Shown here: one piece after another, positions 44,013 through 52,896 of the stretch
Layout of the letters: every line of letters begins with the position of its first letter
How positions within the stretch are numbered: the stretch's first letter is position 1
Position numbers and translations under genes: made by a program
DNA from: Oceanitalea sp047302425
GTDB lineage: Bacteria; Actinomycetota; Actinomycetes; Actinomycetales; Actinomycetaceae
DNA: 64,000 bases
Reading direction: 5' to 3'
Assembly (NCBI RefSeq): GCF_047302425.1
Contig: NZ_CP154855.1
Span: 2,790,001 to 2,854,000, forward strand
The notes under the pieces: generated by a model
Databases searched by the model: none
Told to the model about the DNA's origin: nothing
The model's input: only the letters and a program-made list of their open reading frames with translations

Positions 44013-45164
44013 CTAGCTGAGCAGGGCGTCGACGAAGTCCTCGGGGACGAAGGGCGCGAGGTCGTCGGCGCCCTCCCCCAGGCCGACGAGCTTGACCGGG
44101 ACGCCGAGCTCGCGCTGGACGGCGACGACGATGCCGCCCTTGGCGGTGCCGTCGAGCTTGGTGAGGACGATGCCGGTGACGTCGACGACCTCGGCGAAGA
44201 CCTGCGCCTGGCGCAGGCCGTTCTGGCCGGTGGTGGCGTCCAGGACGAGGAGCACCTCGCTCACCGGCGCCTGTCGGGAGATCACGCGCTTGATCTTGCC
44301 GAGCTCGCCCATGAGGTCGGCCTTGTTCTGCAGGCGGCCGGCGGTGTCGACGAGCACGACGTCGGCGCCGGCGGTGCGTCCGGCCTGCACGGCGTCGAAG
44401 GCGACGGCGGCGGGGTCGGCCCCCTCCCGGTCCGAGCGGACCGTGGTGACGCCGACGCGCTCGCCCCAGGTCTGCAGCTGGTCGGCGGCGGCGGCGCGGA
44501 AGGTGTCGGCGGCACCGAGGACGACCTCGAGGTCCTCGGCGACGAGGACGCGGGCGAGCTTGCCGACCGTCGTCGTCTTGCCCGTCCCGTTGACGCCGAC
44601 GACGAGGATCGTGGCCGGGTGGGGCTCGCCGTCGTCGCCCACGCCCTTGGCGGTGCGCAGGGAGCGGTCCATCGCGGGGTCGACGAGCGTGAGGAGCTCC
44701 TCGCGCAGGATGTCGCGCACGGAGGCGGCGTCCCTGGTGCCGAGCACCTGCACGCGGGTGCGCAGGCGGTCCATGAGCTCGGTCGTGGGGCCGATGCCGA
44801 CGTCGGCGAGCAGGAGGGTCTCCTCGATCTCCTCCCAGTCCTCCTCGGTGAGGGACTCGCGGGAGAGGACCGCCAGGAGGGAGCGCCCGATGGTGCCCGA
44901 GCGGGACAGCCGCTCGCGCAGGCGCACCATCCGCCCGGCGACGGGCGCGGGCCGCTCGGTCTCGACGGCGGGCGGCTCCTCGACGAGGACGTCGCTGTCG
45001 TCCACGTCCGGCGGCAGCGTGTCGACGGGCGCGCTGCCGAGCGACTGCTCCGGCGGCAGCTGCGGCGGTCGGCGGCGGCTGCGCACACCCGCGGTGAGCG
45101 CGGCGACGCCGCCGGCGAGGACGACGAGGAAGACGGCGAGGACTGCCCAGAGCTGATCGGTCAC
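44013..45164 (-). CDS. ftsY: Signal recognition particle receptor FtsY
   Basis: FtsY receives SRP-ribosome complexes at the membrane. From GTG at 45164 the protein is 383 residues. It opens with a hydrophobic helix (LWAVLAVFLVVLAGGVAALTAG) which is a true N-terminal membrane anchor, then a Pro/Asp/Glu-rich linker, then the NG domain with GVNGTGKTTT (190 onward), DTAGRLQNKADLM and TKLDGTAKGG. GTG at 45203 is an alternative start. Together with ffh and smc this is the usual smc-ftsY neighbourhood. Confidence 0.94.
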   Translation of the reverse strand: MTDQLWAVLAVFLVVLAGGVAALTAGVRSRRRPPQLPPEQSLGSAPVDTLPPDVDDSDVLVEEPPAVETERPAPVAGRMVRLRERLSRSGTIGRSLLAVLSRESLTEEDWEEIEETLLLADVGIGPTTELMDRLRTRVQVLGTRDAASVRDILREELLTLVDPAMDRSLRTAKGVGDDGEPHPATILVVGVNGTGKTTTVGKLARVLVAEDLEVVLGAADTFRAAAADQLQTWGERVGVTTVRSDREGADPAAVAFDAVQAGRTAGADVVLVDTAGRLQNKADLMGELGKIKRVISRQAPVSEVLLVLDATTGQNGLRQAQVFAEVVDVTGIVLTKLDGTAKGGIVVAVQRELGVPVKLVGLGEGADDLAPFVPEDFVDALLS

Positions 45165-45245
45165 AGCGAACCAGTCTGGACCACGCGGCGGTGGTGGGGC
45201 CACCGGGCAGGCGCGAGCAGGCTCACACCCACACGGCGCGCAGGG

Positions 45246-45581
45246 TCAGGCGCGCGCCTCGGAGGGCCGGCCGTCCCCGGCCTCGGGGAGCGAGGGGGCG
45301 TGCTCGCGGAGCTCACGCAGCCGCCCGGTGATCTCGTCGGCGCTCGTGTAGGCGTTGCCGGGCTCGCTCATGAGGTAGAGGGTGCCCAGGCCGCCGGCGG
45401 CCTCCTCGTCGACCTCGTCGGCCCAGGTGAAGTCCTCGCGGCGCCAGGCGCGCACGGTGTCCCGCAGCCAGGTGCGCCAGCCCTCCTCGGGGCGCTGGGC
45501 CATGAGGACGGCAGCAAAGATCCCCGCGGCGCACAGCACCGCGAGCGTGGTCACCAGGATCGCCCCCGTCATGGGCTCCAT
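45246..45581 (-). CDS. Small single-pass membrane protein, unknown function
   Basis: This is about 111 residues with an N-terminal membrane segment (AILVTTLAVLCAAGIFAAVLMA) followed by an acidic cytoplasmic tail (EEGWRTWLRDTVRAWRREDFTWADEVDEEAAGG, then a Tyr/Asp/Glu-rich end). It lies between smc and ftsY on the same strand with no overlap. The start is ambiguous (45587, 45581 or 45572; the last has GGAG upstream). No family was recognised. Alternating codon bias matches its neighbours, so it is likely a real gene. Confidence 0.6.
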   Translation of the reverse strand: MEPMTGAILVTTLAVLCAAGIFAAVLMAQRPEEGWRTWLRDTVRAWRREDFTWADEVDEEAAGGLGTLYLMSEPGNAYTSADEITGRLRELREHAPSLPEAGDGRPSEARA

Positions 45582-45628
45582 TATCACCCACGCGGGGGTG
45601 GTTTGTGCTAGTCGTCCACGGGCGTGGC

Positions 45629-48600
45629 TCAGACCCCGGCGCGCTCCTCCTCGGCGAGGCGCTGGCTGATGACCGTCGTGACGCCGTCGCCGCGCATGGT
45701 GACGCCGTAGAGCGCGTCGGCGATCTCCATCGTGCGCTTCTGGTGGGTGATGACGATGAGCTGGGAGTCCTCGCGCAGCTCGGTGAAGATCTCCAGCAGC
45801 CGGCCCAGGTTGGTGTCGTCGAGGGCCGCCTCGACCTCGTCCATGACGTAGAACGGGCTGGGGCGCGCCTTGAAGATCGCGACGAGGAGGGCGACGGCGG
45901 TGAGCGAGCGCTCCCCGCCGGACAGGAGCGAGAGCCGCTTGACCTTCTTGCCGGCGGGGCGGGCCTCGATCTCGATGCCCGTGGTGAGCATGTCCTCGGG
46001 GTCGGTGAGGACGAGCCGGCCCTCGCCGCCGGGGAAGAGGCGGGCGAAGACGTCGTCGAAGGCGGCGGCGGTGTCCGCGTAGGCCTCGGCGAAGACCCGC
46101 TCGACGCGCTCGTCGATCTCCCGGACGATCTCCATGAGGTCGGCGCGGGACTTCTTGAGGTCCGCGAGCTGCTCGGTGAGGAAGCGGTGGCGCTCGGCGA
46201 GCGCGGCGTGCTCCTCGAGGGCGAGCGGGTTGACCTTGCCGAGGCGGGCGAGGTCGCGCTCGGCGCGCTTGCGGCGCTTGTCCTGCTCCTCGCGCACGTA
46301 GGGCACCGGCTCGCGCGGCTCCTCCCCCTCGGGCACGACGACGGGCACCGGCTGGTGGGGCCCGTACTCCTCGACGAGCACCTCGGGGTCCAGGCCGAGC
46401 TCGCTCACCGCGCGCTCCTCGAGCTGGCTGATGCGCAGCCGCTGCTCGGCGCGGGCGACCTCGTCGCGGTGGACGGCGTCGGTGAGCCGGGCGAGCTCGG
46501 CGGTGGCCTGCTCCAGCTCGCCGCGCACCTGGGCGATCTCCGTCTCCCGGGCGCTGCGGGCCTCCTCGGCCTCCTCCCGGGCCGCGGCGGCGGCCTCGAG
46601 GGAGCGCTCGACGGCGGCCAGTGCCTGCTCGGCCCCGGCCCGGACGAGGGCGGCCGTCTCGGCCTGCCGGGCCCGGCGCTGCTCGCGCTCGGCGGCCTTG
46701 CGGCGCGCGACCCGCTCCGCCTCGGCGGCGCGCTCGAGGGAGGCGGCGCGCCCGGACAGCGCCCCGGCCCGCTCCTCGACGGTGCGCAGCGCGAGCCGCG
46801 CCTCGGTCTCCCGCGCCCGGGCGGCCCGGGCCTCCCCCGCGGCCCGGTCGCGCTCCGCGGTCGCGGCGGCGAGGTCCTCCTCGGTGCGCTCGGGCTCCTG
46901 CTGGGCGACCTCGAGGCGGGTGAGGAGCTCGGCGAGCTCACGCTCGTGCTCCTCCCCCTTGGCCACGAGCTCGGTGATGGCCGGGCGGATGCGCTCGGCC
47001 TCGGCCTCGGCGGAGCGGGCCGCGGAGCCGAGCCGGCCGAGCTGCTCGGCAACGCCGGCGAGGCGGGCGTCGGAGGCGTGGAGCGCGGCGAGCGTGGCGT
47101 CGACGGACTCCTGCGCGCGGGCGACGCGGTCACGGGCGGCGACGAGCCCGAAGCGTGCCTGCTCGGCGCGGGCGGTGGCGGCGTCGGCCTCGGCCACCGC
47201 CTCCTCGTGGGCGGCGTGCAGCTCGAGGACGCTCGGGCCGCTGCTGCTGCCGCCCGCGGCGCTGGCGCGGGACAGGACGTCGCCGTCGCGGGTGACGGCG
47301 ACGACGTCGGCCGCGGCCACGGCGGCGCGCGCGGCGGCGAGGTCCTCGACGACGACGGCGCGGGCCAGGAGGGTGGCGACGGCGCCGGCGACCTCGCCGT
47401 CGGCGGTGACGACCTCGCGGGCCCAGCGCCCGCCTGCGGGTGCAGGGGCGTCGTCGTCGGGCTGGTCGGCGCCGGCGACGACGAGGCGCACCTGGCCGAG
47501 GTCCTCGTCGCGGGCGCGGCGGATGGCGTCGACGGCGACGTCGGTCGACTCGACGACGGCCGCGTCGGTGTGCGCGCCGAGGACGGCGGCGACGGCGGTC
47601 TCGTAGCCGTGCTCGACGCTCAGCGCGTCGGGCAGGGCGCCGCGCAGGCCGGCGAGGCGCTCGGCGGCGTCGAGCAGCGCGCCGGTGCCGTCCTTGCGGG
47701 CGAGGGACAGCTCGAGGGTGTCGCGGCGGGTCTGCCAGGTGCGCCGCTCGCCGTCGGCGGTGCGCTCCTCCTCGAGGAGCGCCGCGAGGGCGGCCTCGGC
47801 GGCGTCGAGCTCCTCGAGCGCCTCCTCGTGGGCCTCGTCCAGGCCCTCCTCGCCCTCCTCCTCGCCGGCGACCTGCTGCTCGAGGGCGGTGAACTCGGCC
47901 TGGGCGCGGCGCGTGCGCTCCTCGGCCTCGGCGAGGTTGGCGCGCAGGCGCCCGAGCTCGGCCTGAGCGGCCTCGGCGGCGCTGCGGCGGGCGGCGACCT
48001 GGCCGGTGAGCCGGGCCAGGCCCTCGCGGCGGTCGGCGACCCCGCGGTGGACGGCGGCCAGGGCCCGCTCGGCCTCGCGCTCGGCCTCCTCCAGGCGGGT
48101 GCGCTCGGCGACGACGGCGTCGCGCGCCGCCTTGGCGGCCTCGACCTCCGCGGCGAGCGCCTCCTCCTCCTCGCGGGCGCGGGCGGCGCGGGCGTCGAGC
48201 TCCTCGGGGTCGGTGCCGCGGTGCTCCTGCGCGGGGGCGCCGAGCAGACGGGTGCGCTCGGCGGCCAGGGAGTGCAGGCCGCGCAGGCGCTCCCGCAGCC
48301 CGGACAGCGAGTGCCACGTGTCGGTCGCCTCGCGCAGGAGCGGCGCGGCGGCCGCGGCCTCCCCCTCGAGGGCGGCCAGGCGGCTGCGGGCGGAGTCGGC
48401 GGCCGCCTCGACGGCGGTGCGCCGCTCCCGCAACGCCGTCTCGTCGGCGACCTCCCGCTGCAGGGTGGCGGTGAGCTGGACGAGGTCGTCGGCGAGCAGG
48501 CGGGCGCGCGAGTCGCGCAGGTCGGCCTGGATGGCCTGGGCGCGGCGGGCGACGTCGGCCTGCTTGGCGAGCGGGCCGAGCTGGCGGCGGATCTCGGTGG

Positions 48601-49183
48601 ACAGGTCGGTGACGCGGTCGACGTTGGCCTTCATCGCCTCGAGCTTGCGCAGCGCCTTCTCCTTGCGGCGGCGGTGCTTGAGGACGCCGGCGGCCTCCTC
48701 GATGAAGCCGCGGCGCTCCTCCGGCCCGGCGGACAGGACGGCGTCGAGCTGGCCCTGGCCGACGATGACGTGCATCTCCCGGCCCATGCCGGTGTCGGAG
48801 AGCAGCTCCTGGATGTCGAGGAGCCGGCAGGACTCACCGTTGATCGCGTACTCCGAGCCACCGCCCCGGAAGAGCGTGCGGGAGATCGTCACCTCGGAGT
48901 AGTCGATGGGCAGCAGCCCGTCGGAGTTGTCGATGGTGAGGGAGACCTCGGCGCGGCCGAGCGGCGCGCGCGAGGAGGTGCCGGCGAAGATGACGTCGGA
49001 CATCGAGCCGCCGCGCAGCGACTTGGCGCCCTGCTCGCCCATGACCCACGACAGGGCGTCGACGACGTTGGACTTGCCCGAGCCGTTGGGGCCGACGACG
49101 CAGGTGATCCCCGGCTCCAGGTGCAGGGTCGTCGCCGACGCGAAGGACTTGAACCCCCGCAGCGTCAGCGTCTTGAGATGCAC
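45629..49183 (-). CDS. smc: Chromosome segregation protein SMC
   Basis: SMC compacts and segregates the chromosome with ScpA and ScpB. The 1184-residue protein has Walker A GPNGSGKSN at 31-39, a long coiled coil interrupted near residues 500-640 by the hinge (GALPDALSVEHGYETAVAAVLGAHTD), and the C-terminal head with the signature LLSGGERSLTAVALLVA and Walker B PFYVMDEVEAALDD. GTG at 49183. Ala/Glu/Arg bias is strong along both coils, as expected. ScpAB were not in the window. Confidence 0.97.
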   Translation of the reverse strand: MHLKTLTLRGFKSFASATTLHLEPGITCVVGPNGSGKSNVVDALSWVMGEQGAKSLRGGSMSDVIFAGTSSRAPLGRAEVSLTIDNSDGLLPIDYSEVTISRTLFRGGGSEYAINGESCRLLDIQELLSDTGMGREMHVIVGQGQLDAVLSAGPEERRGFIEEAAGVLKHRRRKEKALRKLEAMKANVDRVTDLSTEIRRQLGPLAKQADVARRAQAIQADLRDSRARLLADDLVQLTATLQREVADETALRERRTAVEAAADSARSRLAALEGEAAAAAPLLREATDTWHSLSGLRERLRGLHSLAAERTRLLGAPAQEHRGTDPEELDARAARAREEEEALAAEVEAAKAARDAVVAERTRLEEAEREAERALAAVHRGVADRREGLARLTGQVAARRSAAEAAQAELGRLRANLAEAEERTRRAQAEFTALEQQVAGEEEGEEGLDEAHEEALEELDAAEAALAALLEEERTADGERRTWQTRRDTLELSLARKDGTGALLDAAERLAGLRGALPDALSVEHGYETAVAAVLGAHTDAAVVESTDVAVDAIRRARDEDLGQVRLVVAGADQPDDDAPAPAGGRWAREVVTADGEVAGAVATLLARAVVVEDLAAARAAVAAADVVAVTRDGDVLSRASAAGGSSSGPSVLELHAAHEEAVAEADAATARAEQARFGLVAARDRVARAQESVDATLAALHASDARLAGVAEQLGRLGSAARSAEAEAERIRPAITELVAKGEEHERELAELLTRLEVAQQEPERTEEDLAAATAERDRAAGEARAARARETEARLALRTVEERAGALSGRAASLERAAEAERVARRKAAEREQRRARQAETAALVRAGAEQALAAVERSLEAAAAAREEAEEARSARETEIAQVRGELEQATAELARLTDAVHRDEVARAEQRLRISQLEERAVSELGLDPEVLVEEYGPHQPVPVVVPEGEEPREPVPYVREEQDKRRKRAERDLARLGKVNPLALEEHAALAERHRFLTEQLADLKKSRADLMEIVREIDERVERVFAEAYADTAAAFDDVFARLFPGGEGRLVLTDPEDMLTTGIEIEARPAGKKVKRLSLLSGGERSLTAVALLVAIFKARPSPFYVMDEVEAALDDTNLGRLLEIFTELREDSQLIVITHQKRTMEIADALYGVTMRGDGVTTVISQRLAEEERAGV

Positions 49184-49223
49184 GGGTGCAGCCTAACGGG
49201 CCGGGCCCCCACCCCCATGACGT

Positions 49224-49261
49224 CGAGAGCGGAGTTGTTCCGCGGAACAACTCCGCTCTCG
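49224..49261 (-). terminator. 38-bp perfect palindrome downstream of ndk
   Basis: CGAGAGCGGAGTTGTTCCG and its exact complement meet with no spacer, 16 nt past the ndk stop, giving a 19-bp stem when a loop of a few bases is allowed. Each arm with its flank is CG(C/T)CGAGAG plus the word CGGAGTTGTTCC, the facing-pair form of the repeat family. No T-run follows. It can also isolate ndk from the smc transcript. Confidence 0.75.
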
Positions 49262-49277
49262 GCGGGAGGAGGCGGTG

Positions 49278-49703
49278 CTAGAGCGCGGGGAACCAGAGGG
49301 AGATCTCGCGCTCGGCGGACTCCGGGGAGTCCGAGCCGTGGACGAGGTTCTGGATCACCTGGGTGTCCCACGCGCGGGCGAGGTCGCCGCGGATGGTGCC
49401 GGGGGCCGCCGTCGTCGGCTCGGTGGTGCCGGCGAGGGAGCGGAAGCCCTCGATGACGCGGTTGCCCTCGACGACGGCGGCGACGAGCGGGCCCGAGCCC
49501 ATGAACTCGACGAGCGGCTCGAAGTGGGGACGCCCGCGGTGCTCGGCGTAGTGCTCGCCGAGGAGCTCGGCGTCGGCGCTGCGCATCTCGAGCGCGACGA
49601 TGCGGTAGCCCTTGGCCTCGATGCGGCGCAGGACCTCCCCGACGAGGGCGCGCTGGACGCCGTCGGGCTTGATGAGGACGAGGGTGCGTTCGGTAGCAGT
49701 CAC
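49278..49703 (-). CDS. ndk: Nucleoside diphosphate kinase
   Basis: Ndk exchanges phosphate among nucleoside di- and triphosphates. The 141-residue protein has the active-site block RTLVLIKPDGVQR and the catalytic His in NLVHGSDSPESAEREISLWF. Start GTG at 49703. In related actinobacteria ndk follows folC and DUF4233; here DUF4233 is still next door but folC is 7 kb away. Confidence 0.97.
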   Translation of the reverse strand: MTATERTLVLIKPDGVQRALVGEVLRRIEAKGYRIVALEMRSADAELLGEHYAEHRGRPHFEPLVEFMGSGPLVAAVVEGNRVIEGFRSLAGTTEPTTAAPGTIRGDLARAWDTQVIQNLVHGSDSPESAEREISLWFPAL

Positions 49704-49713
49704 GCGACCGACC

Positions 49714-50124
49714 CTACCGGCCCGGCGCGTCGCCGCCCGTGCCGTGGAGCCGCTCGTACTCGCGCTCGGCGTCCTCGCGCTCGACTCGCTCGGCGTCGAT
49801 CTGGCCGCCCACCCGCAGGGACACGAGCCACAGGACGGCGAAGACGCCGCCGATGCCGAACATCATCGGCACGACGAAGCCCGTGGCGATGAGCGCGAGC
49901 TGGAGCAGGGACCCGAGGACGTAGCCCACCGTCCCCCGGCGCACGAGCGCACCGGCGACGACCGCCCACACCGCGAGCGCCGCGCCACCGCCGAGCAGCG
50001 CGGGCACCGGCACGAGCCGCAGTCCGTAGGCGACGAGGCCGGCGAAGAGGACGACGAGCGCCTCGCTGAGGAGCAGCGTGGCCGTGAACAGGGCCCGCGC
50101 GCTCCGCCTGGGACGGCGGCTCAC
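49714..50124 (-). CDS. DUF4233 domain-containing membrane protein
   Basis: This 136-residue actinobacterial protein has a short Arg-rich N-terminus, four membrane spans (about 11-36, 40-63, 64-83, 82-104) and an acidic, disordered tail (ERVEREDAEREYERLHG). DUF4233 genes normally sit between folC and ndk. GTG at 50124 overlaps the HAD gene stop. Role unknown; no catalytic residues stand out. Confidence 0.85.
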   Translation of the reverse strand: MSRRPRRSARALFTATLLLSEALVVLFAGLVAYGLRLVPVPALLGGGAALAVWAVVAGALVRRGTVGYVLGSLLQLALIATGFVVPMMFGIGGVFAVLWLVSLRVGGQIDAERVEREDAEREYERLHGTGGDAPGR

Positions 50125-50924
50125 CGGCCCTCCTCCGCGTACTCCGCCACGAGCGGGATGACGTCGGCGATGGAGTCGACGACGCGGCTGGGGACGTAGG
50201 GGAAACGGTCGACCTGCTCGGGCCGGGTGGAGCCGGAGAGCACGAGGATCGTGCGCATGCCGGCCTCGAGGCCGGAGACGACGTCGGTGTCCATCCGGTC
50301 CCCGATCATCACGGTGGACTCCGAGTGCGCGTCGATCCGGTTGAGCGCGCTGCGCATCATCAGCGGGTTGGGCTTGCCGACGAAGTAGGGCTCGACGCCG
50401 GTGGCCCGGGTGATGAGCGCGGCCACCGCGCCTGTGGCGGGCAGCGTGCCCTCCTGGGACGGGCCGGAGGGGTCGGGGTTGGTCGCGATGAAGCGTGCCC
50501 CGGCCTCGATGAGCCGGATCGCCCGGGTGATCGCCTCGAAGGAGTACGTGCGTGTCTCCCCGAGGACGACGTAGTCGGGGTCGACGTCGGTCATCGTGTA
50601 GCCGATGTCGTGCAGGGCGGTGGTGAGCCCGGCTTCCCCGACGACGTAGGCGCTGCCCCCGCGCCGCTGGCCGTCGAGGAACTGGGCGGCGGCCATCGCC
50701 GAGGTCCAGATGGCGTCCTCGGGGATGTCGATGCCGCCGGCGCGCAGGCGGGCGCGCAGGTCACGCGGGGTGAAGATCGAGTTGTTCGTCAGGACGAGGA
50801 AGCGCCGCCCGGAGTCGATGAGGGCCTGGATGAACTCGGCGGCCCCGGGGATCGCCTGCTGCTCGTGGACGAGCACGCCGTCCATGTCGGTCAGCCAGCT
50901 CTCGACGGGCTTGTTCTCGGTCAT
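50121..50924 (-). CDS. HAD-IIA family sugar phosphatase (NagD-like)
   Basis: This 267-residue phosphatase belongs to HAD class IIA. The nucleophile region is LTDMDGVLVHEQQAIPGAAEF, motif II is VLTNNSIF, Lys in YFVGKPNPLMMRSAL and acidic motif IV in VMIGDRMDTDVVSG. It keeps the large C2 cap. NagD-like enzymes act on sugar or glycerol phosphates; with dhaKLM nearby a triose-phosphate link is possible but unproven. ATG at 50924. The DUF4233 start overlaps its end. Confidence 0.9.
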   Translation of the reverse strand: MTENKPVESWLTDMDGVLVHEQQAIPGAAEFIQALIDSGRRFLVLTNNSIFTPRDLRARLRAGGIDIPEDAIWTSAMAAAQFLDGQRRGGSAYVVGEAGLTTALHDIGYTMTDVDPDYVVLGETRTYSFEAITRAIRLIEAGARFIATNPDPSGPSQEGTLPATGAVAALITRATGVEPYFVGKPNPLMMRSALNRIDAHSESTVMIGDRMDTDVVSGLEAGMRTILVLSGSTRPEQVDRFPYVPSRVVDSIADVIPLVAEYAEEGR

Positions 50925-50949
50925 GGCCCCTATCGTGCCCTACCGCCGG

Positions 50950-51612
50950 TCAGTGGCCGCGGTCGACCCACTCCTGCAGGTGCGGCTTCTCGGCCCCCAC
51001 GGACGTCGCCTCCCCGTGGCCGGTGAGCACCTCGGTCGACTCCGGCAGGGTGAGGATGCGCTCGCGGATCGACTCGATGATCGTCGGGAAGTCGGAGTAG
51101 GAGCGGCCGGTGGCGCCGGGCCCGCCGTTGAAGAGCGTGTCCCCGGAGAACAGGACACCGCCCTCCCCCAGGTCGGGTGCGTAGAAGCACGTCGAGCCGG
51201 GCGAGTGGCCGGGGGTGTGCAGGGCGGTGAGCGTGACCCCTGCGACGGTGATCTCCTGCCCGTCGGTGATCTCCTCGTCCGCCGTCGTGCCGGGGTAGAC
51301 CTGCTCCCACAGGACCGTGTCGGCCGGGTTGAGGTGGACCGGCGCGCCCACCTGCCCGGCGACCTCCCGCACGGCGCGGATGTGGTCGTCGTGGCCGTGG
51401 GTGAGCAGGACGGCGACGACGCGGCGGCCACCGACGGCCTGGACGACGGCGGCCGGGTCGTGCGCCGGGTCGATGACGACGCACTCGGCGTCGTCCCCGA
51501 CGATCCACACGTTGTTGTCGACGTCCCAGGTCCCGCCGTCGAGCGAGAAGGTGCCGCTCGTGACGAGGTTCTCGACGCGGGCGCGGCCGGTGCTGTCGGT
51601 GCGGGTGGTCAT
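50950..51612 (-). CDS. MBL-fold hydrolase, probable S-formylmycothiol hydrolase
   Basis: This 220-residue metallo-beta-lactamase-fold protein has zinc ligands THGHDDH, HTPGHSPGS, FSGDTLF and a final His near TGHGEAT. It lies directly downstream of the mycothiol-dependent formaldehyde dehydrogenase, the arrangement in which this glyoxalase-II-like protein hydrolyses S-formylmycothiol. That role is inference from context; the fold is clear. ATG at 51612, after the dehydrogenase with a repeat array between them. Confidence 0.85.
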   Translation of the reverse strand: MTTRTDSTGRARVENLVTSGTFSLDGGTWDVDNNVWIVGDDAECVVIDPAHDPAAVVQAVGGRRVVAVLLTHGHDDHIRAVREVAGQVGAPVHLNPADTVLWEQVYPGTTADEEITDGQEITVAGVTLTALHTPGHSPGSTCFYAPDLGEGGVLFSGDTLFNGGPGATGRSYSDFPTIIESIRERILTLPESTEVLTGHGEATSVGAEKPHLQEWVDRGH

Positions 51613-51644
51613 CGGGTTGCTCCTGTCGGGTCGGTGGACGACGC

Positions 51645-51700
51645 GGATAAGTCGGCTGTCGGCGGTAAGTGCACTGTCGGCGGTAGGTCTGCTGTCGGCG
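51645..51700 (-). repeat. Three-unit repeat array between mscR and the MBL gene
   Basis: Read on the minus strand, two 18-nt units (51683-51700, 51665-51682; CGCCGACAG plus CAGACCTAC or TGCACTTAC words) end in a 20-nt unit (51645-51664, CCGACTTATCC). All heads are CGCCGACAG. The array fills most of the 99-nt gap within the mscR-MBL operon, 33 nt above the MBL start. Confidence 0.8.
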
Positions 51701-51711
51701 GTGGGGGCTCG

Positions 51712-52821
51712 TCAGGTCGCTGGGGGGTCGTTGATCTCGACGACGGAGCGCAGCACCTTGCCGGCGGTCATCTTGTCGAACGCGGGCTCGACGTCGCCGA
51801 GGCCGATGCGCTCGGTGACGAAGCCGTCGAGGTCGAGGCGGCCCAGGCGGTACTGGTCGACGAGCATGGGGAAGTCGCGCGAGGGCAGGGTGTCGCCGTA
51901 CCAGGCGGACTTGATGGCCCCGCCGCGCCCGAAGACCTGGTCGAGCGGGATCTCCCAGGTCGTGCCCGGGTCGGGCACGCCGACGAGGACGACGCGGCCG
52001 GCGAGGTCGCGCGCCTCGAAGGCCTGGGCGAAGGTGGCGGCCACGCCGACAGCGTCGACGACGACGTCCGCGCCGAAGCCGCCCGTGTGCGCGCGGATCG
52101 CCTCGACCGGGTCCTCGTCACGGGAGTTGACGGTGTGGGTGGCGCCGAAGCGGCGCGCGGTGGCGAGCTTCTCGTCGTCGAGGTCGACGGCGATGATCGT
52201 CGTCGCCCCGGCGAGCACTGCCCCGGCGATCGCGGCGGTGCCGACGCCGCCGCAGCCGATGACGGCCACGGACTCCCCGCGCTGGACCGCGCCGGTGTTG
52301 ATGACGGCACCGATGCCGGCCATGACGCCGCAGCCGAGCAGGCCGAGGGCGGCGTACTGCTCGGGGGCGATGTCGCCCTCGATCCTCGTGCACTGCCCGG
52401 TGGCGACGAGGGTCTTCTCGGCGAAGGCGCCGATGCCGAGCGCCGGGGTGAGCTCGGTGCCGTCCTGGAGGGTCATCCTCTGCCGCGCGTTGTGGGTGGC
52501 GAAGCAGTACCAGGGCTGGCCCTTGCGGCACGCGCGGCACTGCCCGCACACGGCGCGCCAGTTGAGGATGACCCGGTCGCCGACGGCGATCTCGGTGACC
52601 CCCTCACCGACGGCGGAGACGACGCCGGAGGCCTCGTGGCCGAGGAGGAAGGGGAAGTCGTCGCTCACGCCGCCGACCTTGTAGTGGAGGTCGGTCTGGC
52701 ACACCCCGCAGGTGACGACGTCCACGAGCGCCTCCCCCGGCCCGGGGTCGGGGACGAGGATGGTCTCGACGGTGGCGGGCTCGCTCCTTCCCTTGACGAC
52801 GACGGCCTTGACCTCGTGCAT
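51712..52821 (-). CDS. mscR: S-(hydroxymethyl)mycothiol dehydrogenase
   Basis: This 369-residue zinc MDR dehydrogenase oxidises the formaldehyde-mycothiol adduct. Seen: catalytic zinc region CGVCQTDLHYKVGG, GHEASGVVSAVG, structural zinc lobe CGQCRACRKGQPWYC, and NAD motif AVIGCGGVGTAAIAGA. It matches the mycothiol-dependent formaldehyde dehydrogenase (AdhE/MscR) rather than the free-formaldehyde enzyme at 24 kb. Start ATG at 52821, next to the MBL gene. Confidence 0.88.
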   Translation of the reverse strand: MHEVKAVVVKGRSEPATVETILVPDPGPGEALVDVVTCGVCQTDLHYKVGGVSDDFPFLLGHEASGVVSAVGEGVTEIAVGDRVILNWRAVCGQCRACRKGQPWYCFATHNARQRMTLQDGTELTPALGIGAFAEKTLVATGQCTRIEGDIAPEQYAALGLLGCGVMAGIGAVINTGAVQRGESVAVIGCGGVGTAAIAGAVLAGATTIIAVDLDDEKLATARRFGATHTVNSRDEDPVEAIRAHTGGFGADVVVDAVGVAATFAQAFEARDLAGRVVLVGVPDPGTTWEIPLDQVFGRGGAIKSAWYGDTLPSRDFPMLVDQYRLGRLDLDGFVTERIGLGDVEPAFDKMTAGKVLRSVVEINDPPAT

Positions 52822-52896
52822 GGGGCAGTTCCCTTCGGGCGACGGTGCGAGTGGGGTGCCCTGCCACCATAACCACGTCCCCGCGGACCGGCCCGG

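Noticed and set aside
45605..49456. Plus-strand frame of almost 1300 codons antisense to smc and ndk
   Set aside because: Low-complexity product with no domain, mirror of genuine coding on the minus strand with strong motifs.
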